A stretch of 64,000 bases of DNA, taken from assembly GCF_019710475.1 (NCBI RefSeq), contig NZ_JAJFAX010000003.1, forward strand, positions 310,001 through 374,000. Direction: 5' to 3'. Below, piece by piece: positions 1 through 7,994 of this stretch. The DNA comes from Glycomyces sp. TRM65418 (GTDB lineage Bacteria > Actinomycetota > Actinomycetes > Mycobacteriales > Micromonosporaceae). Both the position numbers and the translations under genes were made by a program. How positions within the stretch are numbered: the stretch's first letter is position 1; each line of letters begins with the position of its first letter. The notes under the pieces are model-generated. The model had not been told where the DNA came from and did not search any database. It saw nothing but the letters and a program-made list of their open reading frames with translations.

Positions 1-614
1 CCGGAGTAGCCGGGGCCGTGGAGGGTGCCGTGGACGGTGTTCGGCTCGTGGCCGACGTTCTCCATGATGTCGATCTCGCCGCTCTGCGGCCAGCCGACCT
101 GGCCGATGTCGTCGCCGAGCATCCAGAACGCGGGCCAGATGCCCTGGCCGCGCGGGATCTGGATGCGGGCCTCGAAGCGGCCGTAGGCCTGGGTGAACGT
201 GCCCGAGGTGAGCAGCCGCGCCGAGGTGTACTCGCAAGTGCCGTACCAGCACTGGTAGTTGGACGGGTTCTCGCGGCGGGCGGTGATGACCATGTTGCCC
301 GCGCCGTCGTGGGCGGCGTTGCGCGTGCTGTTCGTGTAGTACTGGTGCTCGTTGTTGCCCCAGCCGCCGCCGCCGATGTCGTAGCGCCACTTCGAGGAGT
401 CGGGCGCGGTCCCGGCGGCGGCGTTGAACTCGTCGCTCCAGGTCAGGGCCATGGCCTGCAGGTCCTGGGACTCGACGTCCTGGGCCTCGGCCGGGCGGTC
501 GAGGTTGGCGGTGACCGTGGCGGCGGCCGCGACGGCGGCGACGGCCAGGGCGAGGAGGCGGAGGGTCCGGCCGCGGCGCGGCCGGGTCGTCTCGGGGTCT
601 CGGGGTGGTCTCAC
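1..614 (-). CDS. Secreted GH16 endo-beta-glucanase (3' end off window)
   Basis: The readable N-terminal 204 residues begin with a GTG preceded by GAGAGGA. A basic n-region (RPRRGRTLRLL) and an Ala/Val-rich h-region form a signal peptide, so the enzyme is exported. The mature part starts LTWSDEFN and continues to GRFEARIQIPRGQGIWPAFWM and then GEIDIMENVG, the GH16 active-site motif E-I-D-I-M-E with nucleophile and acid/base glutamates. Family knowledge points to a laminarinase or lichenase type endo-beta-1,3(4)-glucanase; the exact linkage cannot be read from this part. The gene stands alone behind a strong promoter and a perfect palindrome. Any C-terminal binding module would lie outside the window. 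Confidence 0.93.
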   Translation of the reverse strand, partial: MRPPRDPETTRPRRGRTLRLLALAVAAVAAAATVTANLDRPAEAQDVESQDLQAMALTWSDEFNAAAGTAPDSSKWRYDIGGGGWGNNEHQYYTNSTRNAAHDGAGNMVITARRENPSNYQCWYGTCEYTSARLLTSGTFTQAYGRFEARIQIPRGQGIWPAFWMLGDDIGQVGWPQSGEIDIMENVGHEPNTVHGTLHGPGYS

Positions 615-675
615 AAAAGGCGTCCTCTCATGCCGCGGGAGAGGGAGCGCTGCGGCCCGATGGAGATGGGACATC

Positions 676-691
676 GAGAGAGCGCTCTCTC
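676..691. promoter_or_regulatory. Perfect 16-bp palindromic operator, GAGAGAGCGCTCTCTC
   Basis: The palindrome has the AGCGCT core typical of LacI-family sites such as CebR boxes in actinomycetes. It sits just downstream of the predicted GH16 start site, where a bound repressor would block transcription. Which regulator binds is unknown; the two LacI genes in this window are candidates. Confidence 0.7.
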
Positions 692-706
692 TAAATATTC
701 CTATCT

Positions 707-735
707 TTTTTACCATCGGCATAGATCATTGTCAA
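707..735 (-). promoter_or_regulatory. Promoter of the GH16 gene
   Basis: On the minus strand TTGACA (730-735) and TAAAAA (707-712) are separated by 17 bp in an AT-rich patch. The start site would fall near 700, upstream of the GTG at 614. The -10 is imperfect. Confidence 0.6.
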
Positions 736-785
736 TAGGTCGAATCGGGGCGAAGGGCCGCGGTCGCCGGCGGCCCTTCGCCGGC

Positions 786-1673
786 TCAACCCTTGACGGC
801 GCCGCCGAGGCTCGCGCCGTTGAGGAACAGGCGCTGGAAGACCAGGAACAGCGCGATCGGGATCAGCGACGAGATCGCCAGCGCCGCGAGGAACACGTCC
901 AGCTCCACGAACCGCTGGAGGACCGGCAGCCGCACCGAGAGCGGCTGGAGGTCCGGGTCGGGGAGCACCAGCATCGGCCACAGGAAGTCCTTCCAGGAGG
1001 CGATGACGGCGAAGACCGAGACCACGCCGATGATCGGCCGCGACATCGGCAGCACGATCGACCAGAACAGGCGGTAGGGCCCGGCCCCGTCCACGCGGGC
1101 CGCCTCGAAGACCTCCCTCGGCAGGTTCGCGAAGAACCGCTGCATGAGCAGCACGTTGAACGCGTTGGCGCCCGCCGGGAGCCACACCGCCCAGAACGTG
1201 TTCAGCATGGACGCGCCGACCAGCGGCGGGTCGAGGATCGTCAGGTAGAGCGGGACGAGCAGGACCACGCCGGGGACGAACAGCGTCGCCAGGACCGCGC
1301 CCGAGATGACCTTGCCGATGCGGGGGCGCAGGACGGCGAGCGCGTAGCCGCCGGTGGCGGCGACGAGGAGCTGCACGGCCCAGGAGCCGGCGGCGAGGGC
1401 GATGGTGTTGAAGAAGTACTTGTCGATCTCGACGCGGGTCCACGCCTCCGCCAGGTTGGCGAAGTCGAAGCCGTTCGGCCAGAGGGCCATGGGTCGGCGC
1501 AGCGTGTCCTGCGTGGGCGTGACGGCGGCTTTGGCGAGCCACAGCATCGGGCCGAGGCCCGCGACGGCCAGCCCGGCCAGGAGCGCGCCGTGGGCGATCC
1601 GCGCGCTCCACTTGACGCTGGGGCGCTTCCAGTCGGTGGGGGCCAGCAGTCCTCGGTCGCTTCTGGCGCTCAT
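786..1673 (-). CDS. ABC sugar transporter permease, MalG type
   Basis: This 295-residue inner-membrane protein has about six hydrophobic segments and the permease EAA loop in the form EAARVDGAGPYRLFWSIVLPM, which contacts the ATPase. It ends IALFLVFQRLFLNGASLGGAVKG, a typical MalG-like C terminus. Its ATG overlaps the stop of the upstream permease by 4 bp (ATGA), so the two are translationally coupled. It is the last gene of the GH13/SBP/permease operon and probably helps import alpha-glucosides. No ATPase gene is linked; actinomycetes often use a shared MsiK-type ATPase encoded elsewhere (inference). Confidence 0.93.
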   Translation of the reverse strand: MSARSDRGLLAPTDWKRPSVKWSARIAHGALLAGLAVAGLGPMLWLAKAAVTPTQDTLRRPMALWPNGFDFANLAEAWTRVEIDKYFFNTIALAAGSWAVQLLVAATGGYALAVLRPRIGKVISGAVLATLFVPGVVLLVPLYLTILDPPLVGASMLNTFWAVWLPAGANAFNVLLMQRFFANLPREVFEAARVDGAGPYRLFWSIVLPMSRPIIGVVSVFAVIASWKDFLWPMLVLPDPDLQPLSVRLPVLQRFVELDVFLAALAISSLIPIALFLVFQRLFLNGASLGGAVKG

Positions 1674-2641
1674 GCGTTGCTCCAGGATCGGGTGAGGCGG
1701 AAGTACAGCACGGAGAAGGCCGTGAGCACCACGGCGAGCATGAGGCTCAGGGCGGCCGCGGCGCCGTAGTCGCCGCCGAGCGAGTTGGTGAACGCGTACC
1801 GGTAGATGAGCAGCAGCAGCGTCAAGGTCCGGTTCGCGGGTCCGCCGTCGGTGAACAGGAACGGCTCGAGGAAGACCTGGACGGTGCCGATGATCTGGAG
1901 GATGAAGGTGACCAGCAGGATCCCGCGCAGCTGCGGGAGCGTGATGTGCCAGACCTTGCGCCACACGCCCCCGCCGTCGATCTCGGCGGCCTCGTAGAGG
2001 CTGGGGTCGACGCCGGTGAGGGCGGCGAGGTAGATGATCACGGTTCCCCCGGCGGCGGCCCAGGTCGCTTCGAGGACCAGTGCGGGCATGACGATGTCGG
2101 ATTCCTGGAGCCAGGCGAACGGGCCCAGGCCGACCCAGCCGAGGATCGTGTTGAACACGCCGTCCTCCCCCGCGTCGTAGAACAGCTTCCACAGCAGGAC
2201 GGCGACGACCGGGGGCACCACCACGGGCAGGTAGGCCAGGGCGCTGAAGAGGCCGCGCATCTTGCGGACCTCGCTCATGAGCACGGCGGCCACGAGCGGG
2301 ATCGGGTAGCCGAAGACCAGGGCCAGGGCGGCGAAGTAGGCGGTGTTCTGGACGGCGGTCCACAGGAGCGGGTCGGCGAAGACCTGCTGGAAGTTCGCGA
2401 CGCCGACGAAGACGGGGTCGGCGACGAGGTTGGTGCGCTGGAAGCTCATCACCACGGCGCGGCCGATGGGCAGCCACGAGAACACGCCGAAGACGACGAG
2501 CATGGGCGCCAGGAACACCAGTGTCGGGAGTCCGCCCCGGGCGCGGGAGAGGAGGCCGCCCGGGCGGCCGGGCCGGGCCGCGGTGCGCGGCCTGGCCCGG
2601 TCGCCGGCGACACCGGCGGGACGGGTGTCTACAGAGGTCAT
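1670..2641 (-). CDS. ABC sugar transporter permease, MalF type
   Basis: The 323-residue protein has a proline/arginine-rich cytoplasmic N terminus (residues 1-33), then six predicted membrane spans beginning TLVFLAPMLVVFGVFSWLPI. The EAA motif reads EAAEIDGGGVWRKVWHITLPQL. It pairs with the MalG-type permease that follows with a 4-bp overlap and lies 12 bp downstream of the solute-binding protein gene. Function in alpha-glucoside uptake is inferred from the neighbouring GH13 enzyme. Confidence 0.93.
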   Translation of the reverse strand: MTSVDTRPAGVAGDRARPRTAARPGRPGGLLSRARGGLPTLVFLAPMLVVFGVFSWLPIGRAVVMSFQRTNLVADPVFVGVANFQQVFADPLLWTAVQNTAYFAALALVFGYPIPLVAAVLMSEVRKMRGLFSALAYLPVVVPPVVAVLLWKLFYDAGEDGVFNTILGWVGLGPFAWLQESDIVMPALVLEATWAAAGGTVIIYLAALTGVDPSLYEAAEIDGGGVWRKVWHITLPQLRGILLVTFILQIIGTVQVFLEPFLFTDGGPANRTLTLLLLIYRYAFTNSLGGDYGAAAALSLMLAVVLTAFSVLYFRLTRSWSNA

Positions 2642-2653
2642 GTCGATCTCCCG

Positions 2654-4006
2654 CTATACGGCGGCGTCGATCGCGGCCTGGGCTTCGGCCTGCGCCGTGT
2701 CGAGGAGGGCGTCGATGTCGGCGTCCTCCTCGGTGAGCACGGTCTGGACGACGGTGTCGAGGATGCCGTAGACCTCCTGGGTGGCGACGGCGGGCTCGTT
2801 GAGCAGCGGCTGGTCGAAGACGTGGTCGGTGTAGTGCGACATCTGGTCGACGGGCACGTTGACGTACTCGGCGATCCAGGTCTGGGCCTCGTCGTAGGCG
2901 GCCTTGTCGAACACCGGGAGCTCCGGGGCGCCGACGGGCTGGCCGGACTCGGCCTTGACCTCGGCGTCGGCGACCGCGGCCTCTTGGACGGTGAGCTTCT
3001 CCATGTAGTAGAAGTCGATCCATTTGACGGCGGCGGCCTGCTCGTCGGGTTCGGCGTTCGGACTCACCGCGGCGAGGGTGCCGCCGCCGAGGACGCCCGC
3101 GTTCGGATCGTCGGCCAGCGGCAGGATCGTGAGGCCGTAGTCGTCCGGGTCGAGGGCGTTCTGGGTGAACAGGTTGCCGTAGTTGCCGCCACCGGAGACG
3201 TACATGCCGATGCGGCCGGAGGCGAAGTCCTGGTTGATGGTGCCCCAGTCGTAGAGGAAGTTGTCGCCCATGGACTCGTCCTCCCAGCGCATGGCGCGGA
3301 GGTCGCCCAGGGCCTGGCGCATCGCGGGCGTGTCGATGGTGGCGTTGCCGTCGCCGTCGTCGGTGCGCCCGCCGAGGGCGTTGACGACGGTGGTGAGGAT
3401 CCAGCCGCCGGTGTTGTCGTTGGTCATCACCGCGTAGCCGGCCTCGCCGGTCTCCTCGGCGATGGCGTCGGCCGCGGCCCGGACCTCCTCCCAGGTGGCC
3501 GGCGGGGCGTCGGGGTCGAGCCCGGCGGCCTCGAAGAGGCTGCGGTTGTAGTGCAGCCCTTGGCCGTAGGCGGAGATCGGGATGGCCCACAGGTCGCCCT
3601 CGGCGTCCTCGCCCGCGGCGGCGACGTTCGGGTTGTAGTCGTCGCGGTAGGGCAGGTCGGCGGTGAGGTCGCCGATGTCGGCGATCTGGCCGCGCTCGAT
3701 GAGGCCGCGGCCGTCGGTGAAGGGGACGACGAAGACGTCGGGGAGGGTGCCGCCCGCGAGCTGGGCGGTGAAGGTCCCGGCGGTCCAGGTGTACTCCTGG
3801 GTCTCGACGTCGATGTCGGGGTTGGCGTCTTCGAACTGCTCGACGCGCTTGTCGAACGCGTCGATGGCGGCCTGCTCGAGCCCGGCGTCGATGGTGACGG
3901 TGAGGTGCGTGCGCCCGTCGTCGGGTTCGTCGTCCGAGCAGGCCGCGAGGCCCGCGACGGCGAGGGCGGCCGCGGCGACGGAGGCCGCTGCGCGAGAGGT
4001 GGTCAT
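2654..4006 (-). CDS. ABC transporter sugar-binding lipoprotein
   Basis: This is a 450-residue family 1 extracellular solute-binding protein. The N terminus has a signal sequence ending in the lipobox LAAC (Cys about 22), followed by an acidic linker SDDEPDDG, so it is a membrane-anchored lipoprotein. The body carries normal SBP signatures such as LAGGTLPDVFVVPFTDGRGLIERGQ and PISAYGQGLHYNRSLFEAAGLDPDAPPATWEE. It lies between the GH13 gene and the permeases, which is the usual order for a sugar operon. A maltooligosaccharide or other alpha-glucoside ligand is inferred from the adjacent enzyme. Confidence 0.92.
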   Translation of the reverse strand: MTTSRAAASVAAAALAVAGLAACSDDEPDDGRTHLTVTIDAGLEQAAIDAFDKRVEQFEDANPDIDVETQEYTWTAGTFTAQLAGGTLPDVFVVPFTDGRGLIERGQIADIGDLTADLPYRDDYNPNVAAAGEDAEGDLWAIPISAYGQGLHYNRSLFEAAGLDPDAPPATWEEVRAAADAIAEETGEAGYAVMTNDNTGGWILTTVVNALGGRTDDGDGNATIDTPAMRQALGDLRAMRWEDESMGDNFLYDWGTINQDFASGRIGMYVSGGGNYGNLFTQNALDPDDYGLTILPLADDPNAGVLGGGTLAAVSPNAEPDEQAAAVKWIDFYYMEKLTVQEAAVADAEVKAESGQPVGAPELPVFDKAAYDEAQTWIAEYVNVPVDQMSHYTDHVFDQPLLNEPAVATQEVYGILDTVVQTVLTEEDADIDALLDTAQAEAQAAIDAAV

Positions 4007-4050
4007 GGTTGCTCCTTGGTTGCTGTGTCGGATCGGAGAGGGGTCGGCGG

Positions 4051-5718
4051 TCACGTCCGCAGCCACACGGCGGTGTCCTTCGGGAGTCGGGCGTCGCCGG
4101 CGGCGGTGTCGAGCGGGCCGCTGGCGAGCAGCACCGCGGTGTGCGCGGGCAGGACCGCCGGTGCGTCGGCGAAGTTGACGACGCAGGTGACGTCCTCGCC
4201 CCGCCGGAAGGCGAGGACGCCGGGAGTGGTCTCGGTCCAGGCGAAGGCGTCGCCGCGAAGCGCCGGTTCGGCGCGGCGCAGGCGGATCGCCCGGCGGTAG
4301 AGGGTGAGGAAGGAGTCCGGGTCGGCCTCCTGGGAGGCGGCGGCGCGGCCGCCCCAGTCCCGGGGCTGGGGCAGCCACGTGGCGGTGTCGGCGCCGCCGC
4401 TGAACCCGAAGGTCGGTCCGGTCGCGGTCCAGGGCAGGGGGACGCGGCAGCCGTCGCGGCCGGGGTCGACGCCGCCGGAGCGGAAGTGCATCGGGTCCTC
4501 GCGGGCCTCGGCGGGGAGGTCCTCCACTTCGGGCAGGCCGAGTTCGTCGCCCTGGTAGATGTAGAGGACGCCGGGGAGCGCGGCGGTGAGCAGGGCGGCG
4601 GCGCGGGCGCGGCGGGCGCCGAGGGCGAGGTCGGTGGGGGTGCCGAAGCGCTTGTCGGCGAAGGCGAACGAGGAGTCCTCGCGGCCGTAGCGGGTGACGG
4701 GCCGGGTGACGTCGTGGTTGGACAGGACCCAGGTCGGCGGGGCGGCCACCGTGGCGTGGGCCGCGAAGGTGGACCGGATCGACTCGGCCAGCCGCTCGGC
4801 GTCCCAGGGGCGGGACATGAAGTCGAAGTTGAAGGCCATGTGCATCTCGTCGTCGCGCAGGTAGCGGACGAAGCGGTCGGTGTCCTCCAGCCAGACCTCG
4901 CCGATGAGCAGCCGCGGCTCCTCGTAGGAGTCGGCGAGTTTGCGCCAGCGCCGGTAGATCTCGTGGACCTCGTCGCGGTCGAAGTGCGGGTGGCGGCCGG
5001 GGGCGTGCTCCTCCCCCACTTCGGGGAGGGCCGCGTCCTTGGCGAGCATGGAGGCGGAGTCGATGCGGACGCCGGCGACGCCGCGGTCGTACCAGAAGCG
5101 GAGCACCGCCTCGTGCTCGGCGGCGACGTCGGGGTGGTTCCAGTTGAGGTCGGGCTGCTCGGGGGCGAACATGTGGAGGTACCACTGGCCCGGCCGCCCG
5201 TCGGGACCGGTGGTGCGGGTCCAGGTGCCGCCGCCGAAGCTGGAGGTCCAGTTCGTGGGGGTCTCGTCGCCGCCGGGGCCCTTGCCGTCGTGGAACCAGA
5301 AGCGGTCGCGGGCGGGGTGGCCGGGCGGGGCGGCGAGGGCCTCGCGGAACCAGGCGTGCTCTGAGGACACGTGGTTGGGGACGATGTCCACGATGGTGCG
5401 GATGCCCAGGTCGAGGGCCTCGGCGATGAGCGCCTCGGCGTCCTCCAGGGTCCCGAAGGCGGGGTCGATCTCGCGGTAGTCGGCCACGTCGTAGCCGCCG
5501 TCGGCCTGGGGCGAGCGGTACCAGGGGGTGAACCAGAGGGCGTCGACGCCGAGTTCGGCGAGGTAGGGCAGGCGCTGCCGGACTCCCGCGAGGTCGCCGG
5601 TGCCGTCGCCGTCGGCGTCGGCGAAGCTGCGCGGGTAGACCTGGTAGATCACCGCGTTCCGCCACCAGCTCGTGTCGCCGTGTGCAGCGGCGCCGTCGGT
5701 TCGCTGTGCCGAGTGCAA
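4051..5718 (-). CDS. GH13 alpha-glucosidase
   Basis: The 555-residue protein starts at TTG, preceded by GGAACGGAG, and has no signal peptide, so it is cytoplasmic. GH13 motifs are complete: DIVPNH (111-116), GVRIDSAS with nucleophile D220, LIGEVW with acid/base E274, and VLSNHD with transition-state stabiliser D336. The opening WWRNAVIYQVYPRSFADADGDGTGDLAG is typical of the oligo-1,6-glucosidase / alpha-glucosidase subfamily. It is the first gene of the operon, so imported glucosides would be hydrolysed inside the cell. Trehalose or sucrose preference cannot be excluded from sequence alone. Confidence 0.93.
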   Translation of the reverse strand: MHSAQRTDGAAAHGDTSWWRNAVIYQVYPRSFADADGDGTGDLAGVRQRLPYLAELGVDALWFTPWYRSPQADGGYDVADYREIDPAFGTLEDAEALIAEALDLGIRTIVDIVPNHVSSEHAWFREALAAPPGHPARDRFWFHDGKGPGGDETPTNWTSSFGGGTWTRTTGPDGRPGQWYLHMFAPEQPDLNWNHPDVAAEHEAVLRFWYDRGVAGVRIDSASMLAKDAALPEVGEEHAPGRHPHFDRDEVHEIYRRWRKLADSYEEPRLLIGEVWLEDTDRFVRYLRDDEMHMAFNFDFMSRPWDAERLAESIRSTFAAHATVAAPPTWVLSNHDVTRPVTRYGREDSSFAFADKRFGTPTDLALGARRARAAALLTAALPGVLYIYQGDELGLPEVEDLPAEAREDPMHFRSGGVDPGRDGCRVPLPWTATGPTFGFSGGADTATWLPQPRDWGGRAAASQEADPDSFLTLYRRAIRLRRAEPALRGDAFAWTETTPGVLAFRRGEDVTCVVNFADAPAVLPAHTAVLLASGPLDTAAGDARLPKDTAVWLRT

Positions 5719-5795
5719 TGTCGCTCCGTTCCTCGTGATCGTCGCCTAGCGCTGCACGGATATGGGCTGGGACGGGATGAAACACCAGCACATGA

Positions 5796-5815
5796 TAGGT
5801 TTAGCGCTATACCTA
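5796..5815. promoter_or_regulatory. LacI-family operator between GH13 and lacI
   Basis: TAGGTTTAGCGCTATACCTA is a 20-bp palindrome with one mismatched pair (5801/5810) and a central AGCGCT core. It lies in the divergent intergenic region, just past the predicted operon start site, and is the obvious site for the adjacent LacI protein. It could also autoregulate that gene. Confidence 0.75.
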
Positions 5816-5823
5816 GGTCGGAA

Positions 5824-5852
5824 GCTTAAACCTTGGATGTCACACTTGTCAA
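5824..5852 (-). promoter_or_regulatory. Promoter of the alpha-glucoside operon
   Basis: Minus-strand TTGACA (5847-5852) is followed after 17 bp by TTAAGC (5824-5829). The -35 is perfect and the -10 is weak. The start would be near 5818, directly against the operator at 5796-5815. Confidence 0.55.
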
Positions 5853-5920
5853 CGGCGGATTCCCGCCATCCGCCTCGACAGCGTTTGCCGTCGGGCGGAC
5901 GCGCCCGGAAAGGGGTCCTG

Positions 5921-6946
5921 TTGGCCGTCACGTTGAAGGACATCGCCGCCGAGGCCGGCGTCAGCCTCATGACCGTGTCCAATGTCGTCAACGGCAAGAA
6001 GGCCCGGGTCTCCGAGGCCACCCGCGAGCGCATCCTGCGGATCGTCAAGGACCGCGGCTACGTGCCCAGCGCCTCCGCCCGGAGCCTCGCGGCGCGGTCC
6101 TCGCGGCTGGTCGGCCTGCTCGTGCCCGCCCGGGACGAGGCGAGCCTGACGATCGACCCGCACACCGTCGAGGTCGTCGGCATGCTCGAGCGCGAACTTC
6201 GCCGGCTCGACTACCACCTCATGCTCCGCGGCATCGCCCACCGGGCCGAGATCACCGAGGCGCTCAAGTCCTGGAACCTCGACGGCGCCGTCCTGCTGGG
6301 ATTCCAGGACGCCGAGATCGACCGGCTCAAGGCCGACACCATCGGCGACGTGGCCCTGGTGGCGATGGACTCCTACTCGGCGAACCCGCTGGCGCTGGAA
6401 GTCAGGTCCGACGACTTCGGCGGGGCCGAACTGGCCGTGGCGCACCTCGTCGCGCTGGGGCACACCAGGATCGCGTTCGCGGGGCCGGGCTTCGCGGCCA
6501 CCGGCGTCGTGCGGCAGCGCTTCGAGGGGTACCGGACCGTGCTGGCGGCCAACGGGATCGCGTTCGACGAGTCACTCGTGTCGACGGTGGAGACCACGCA
6601 CGCGGACGGCCTGGCGTACGGACGGCGCCTGGCCCGCGAACGGCCCGACGTGACGGCGGTGTTCACCACGGCCGACATCCTCGCGATCGGGCTCATCGAG
6701 GGCCTGGCGGTGGAGGGCCGGTCGGTGCCGGGCGACGTGTCGGTGGTCGGCTACGACGACTCGGACCTGGCCGTCTACGTGACGCCGAAGCTGACCACCG
6801 TGGCCCAGGACCTGTCGGCGAAGGCCGCCGAAGCGGTGCGGCTCATGATGGACCGCCTCGCCGGCAACGACCGTCCGGAGCAGGCGACCACGCTGGAGGT
6901 GCGCCTGATCGAACGCGGAACGGCCGCTCCCCCGGCCCGCCGCTGA
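5921..6946 (+). CDS. LacI-family regulator of the alpha-glucoside operon
   Basis: TTG at 5921 is chosen because it follows GGAAAGGGG and gives a 341-residue protein of normal LacI length starting AVTLKDIAAEAGVSLMTVSNVVNGKK, the helix-turn-helix and hinge helix. The remainder is a periplasmic-binding-like sensor domain ending SDLAVYVTPKLTTVAQDLSAKAAEAVRLMMDRL. An ORF open from 5762 would add about 50 residues without homology-like content, so it was not used. The gene is divergent from the GH13 operon across a palindromic operator, so repression relieved by an imported sugar is the likely role. Confidence 0.92.
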   Translation: MAVTLKDIAAEAGVSLMTVSNVVNGKKARVSEATRERILRIVKDRGYVPSASARSLAARSSRLVGLLVPARDEASLTIDPHTVEVVGMLERELRRLDYHLMLRGIAHRAEITEALKSWNLDGAVLLGFQDAEIDRLKADTIGDVALVAMDSYSANPLALEVRSDDFGGAELAVAHLVALGHTRIAFAGPGFAATGVVRQRFEGYRTVLAANGIAFDESLVSTVETTHADGLAYGRRLARERPDVTAVFTTADILAIGLIEGLAVEGRSVPGDVSVVGYDDSDLAVYVTPKLTTVAQDLSAKAAEAVRLMMDRLAGNDRPEQATTLEVRLIERGTAAPPARR

Positions 6947-7006
6947 GCGGAGCGCCGGGGCGGCAGGCGGGCAGGGGCGGCGGCGCCCGCTTGCGAGGTC
7001 GCGAAC

Positions 7007-7031
7007 GCGGGCGGGCGCCGAGCCCGCCCGC
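7007..7031. terminator. Bidirectional hairpin terminator
   Basis: A 10-bp GC stem (GCGGGCGGGC with its complement) closes a 5-nt loop between the convergent lacI and lipoprotein genes. There is no U-tract, as is common in high-GC actinomycetes. Confidence 0.55.
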
Positions 7032-7054
7032 CGAAGTCGCCGGAGTACCTGCCG

Positions 7055-7333
7055 CTACTTGGGTTCGGGGGCGACTTCGATGCCGAAGTTCCACTGGTCG
7101 CCGTCGAAGCCGGTGATGGCGACGGTCGTGTCGTACTGCGTGCCCGTGTTCGGATCGGTCGGGACGCAGTCGACCTCCCTGCCCTCTTCGATGGTCGCCT
7201 CGTCGTCGCCGCAGTCGATGTCGGGGCGCTGGCCGGCCTCCTCCTCGCCGATGGCGGTGGCTTCGGAGTCGCACGCCGCGAGCGTGAGGGCGGCGAGCGT
7301 CAAGGGCAGGGCGACAAGTGGAATGGAGCGCAA
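7055..7333 (-). CDS. Small lipoprotein, DUF4333-like
   Basis: TTG at 7333 gives a 92-residue protein with a short hydrophobic signal and lipobox LAAC, so it should be lipid-anchored outside the membrane. The mature domain has two Cys (DIDC and EVDC) spaced as in DUF4333 proteins, and ends in alternating beta-strand residues YDTTVAITGFDGDQWNFGIEV. An upstream ATG would add about 37 Pro/Arg-rich residues before the signal and is unlikely. DUF4333 function is not known. It converges with the LacI gene and is separated from the VOC gene by about 155 bp. Confidence 0.7.
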   Translation of the reverse strand: MRSIPLVALPLTLAALTLAACDSEATAIGEEEAGQRPDIDCGDDEATIEEGREVDCVPTDPNTGTQYDTTVAITGFDGDQWNFGIEVAPEPK

Positions 7334-7488
7334 TTGCGTCCCTGCGGTTCGGAGCGGTCGCGGCCGGGCATGGCCTCGGCAGGGGTTGCCGGGCTCCGGT
7401 CTCGGAGGACCGTCGCACGGGTCCTGCACGGCCGACTCGTGCACCGTCGAACGGACCGCCGGACCGGCGATCGGCGGTCCGTTCGGCG

Positions 7489-7896
7489 TCAGGTCTGAGG
7501 CCAGACCGGCTCGTCGCCGCGCCAGGCCACGCCCTCATTGCGGCACAGGCAGAAGGGATGCCCGATCGGGTCGGTGTACACCCGCCAGCCGTAGCCCTCG
7601 GCGTCGATGAAGTCCTGCTGCAGCGTCGCGCCCAGCGCGACGATGCGGCGCTCCTCGGGCTCGATCTCGTCCACCTCGAAGTCGAGGTGGTACTGCTTGG
7701 GGTGTTCGCTGCTCGGCCAGCGCGGGGGACGGTAGTCCTCGACCCGTTGGAATGCCAGCTCGATCTCGCCGAAGCGGATGCCGGCCCAGCGATCGTGGCT
7801 GTCGGGCTTGAGCGCTCGACCCGTCACCTCGGCGTAGAACGCCGCCAGCTCCATCGGGTCCGGGCAGTCGATGATGACGTCGGTGAGTTTGAGCAT
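7489..7896 (-). CDS. VOC / glyoxalase-like protein
   Basis: The 135-residue protein has two beta-alpha-beta-beta-beta repeats of the vicinal oxygen chelate fold, from LTDVIIDCPDPMELAAFYAEVTGR to YTDPIGHPFCLC. Metal-ligand-like positions include H (YHLDFEV) and the distal H of GHPFCL. Single-domain VOC proteins of this type are usually dimeric and of unassigned substrate. No Shine-Dalgarno is visible; a CAAGAT hexamer ends six bases before the ATG, which suggests leaderless translation. The upstream TTGCC-N4-GGCAA motif closely resembles that of the XRE-cupin gene at 20083. Confidence 0.85.
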   Translation of the reverse strand: MLKLTDVIIDCPDPMELAAFYAEVTGRALKPDSHDRWAGIRFGEIELAFQRVEDYRPPRWPSSEHPKQYHLDFEVDEIEPEERRIVALGATLQQDFIDAEGYGWRVYTDPIGHPFCLCRNEGVAWRGDEPVWPQT

Positions 7897-7904
7897 CAGC
7901 CGAT

Positions 7905-7920
7905 CTTGCCACACGGCAAG
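7905..7920 (-). promoter_or_regulatory. Inverted repeat over the VOC gene -10
   Basis: CTTGCC-ACAC-GGCAAG is a perfect 6-bp inverted repeat. Read on the minus strand, the second arm merges with CAAGAT, followed by six bases and the ATG. The same layout occurs before the XRE-cupin gene. Confidence 0.6.
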
Positions 7921-7953
7921 TGGTGCGCGACACCGCTTCGCGCGGCGCCCGAT

Positions 7954-7989
7954 CGTCCGGGCGGGAGGCGGAGGCCCCCTGCCCGGACG
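7954..7989 (-). terminator. Hairpin downstream of the GH1 gene
   Basis: Arms CGTCCGGGC and GCCCGGACG (9 bp) flank an 18-nt GC-rich loop just beyond the GH1 stop. The loop is large, so termination efficiency is uncertain. Confidence 0.45.
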
Positions 7990-7994
7990 CCTCG

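Noticed and set aside
786-3590. A 934-codon minus-strand ORF spanning two or three genes
   Set aside because: Only its last part, the MalG permease from 1673, has sensible protein sequence; the front is Arg-rich shadow of the SBP and MalF genes.
2654-5791. A 1045-codon ORF apparently fusing GH13-frame and SBP
   Set aside because: The upstream two-thirds is Arg/Pro shadow of the GH13 gene; the real SBP starts at ATG 4006 with a lipoprotein signal.
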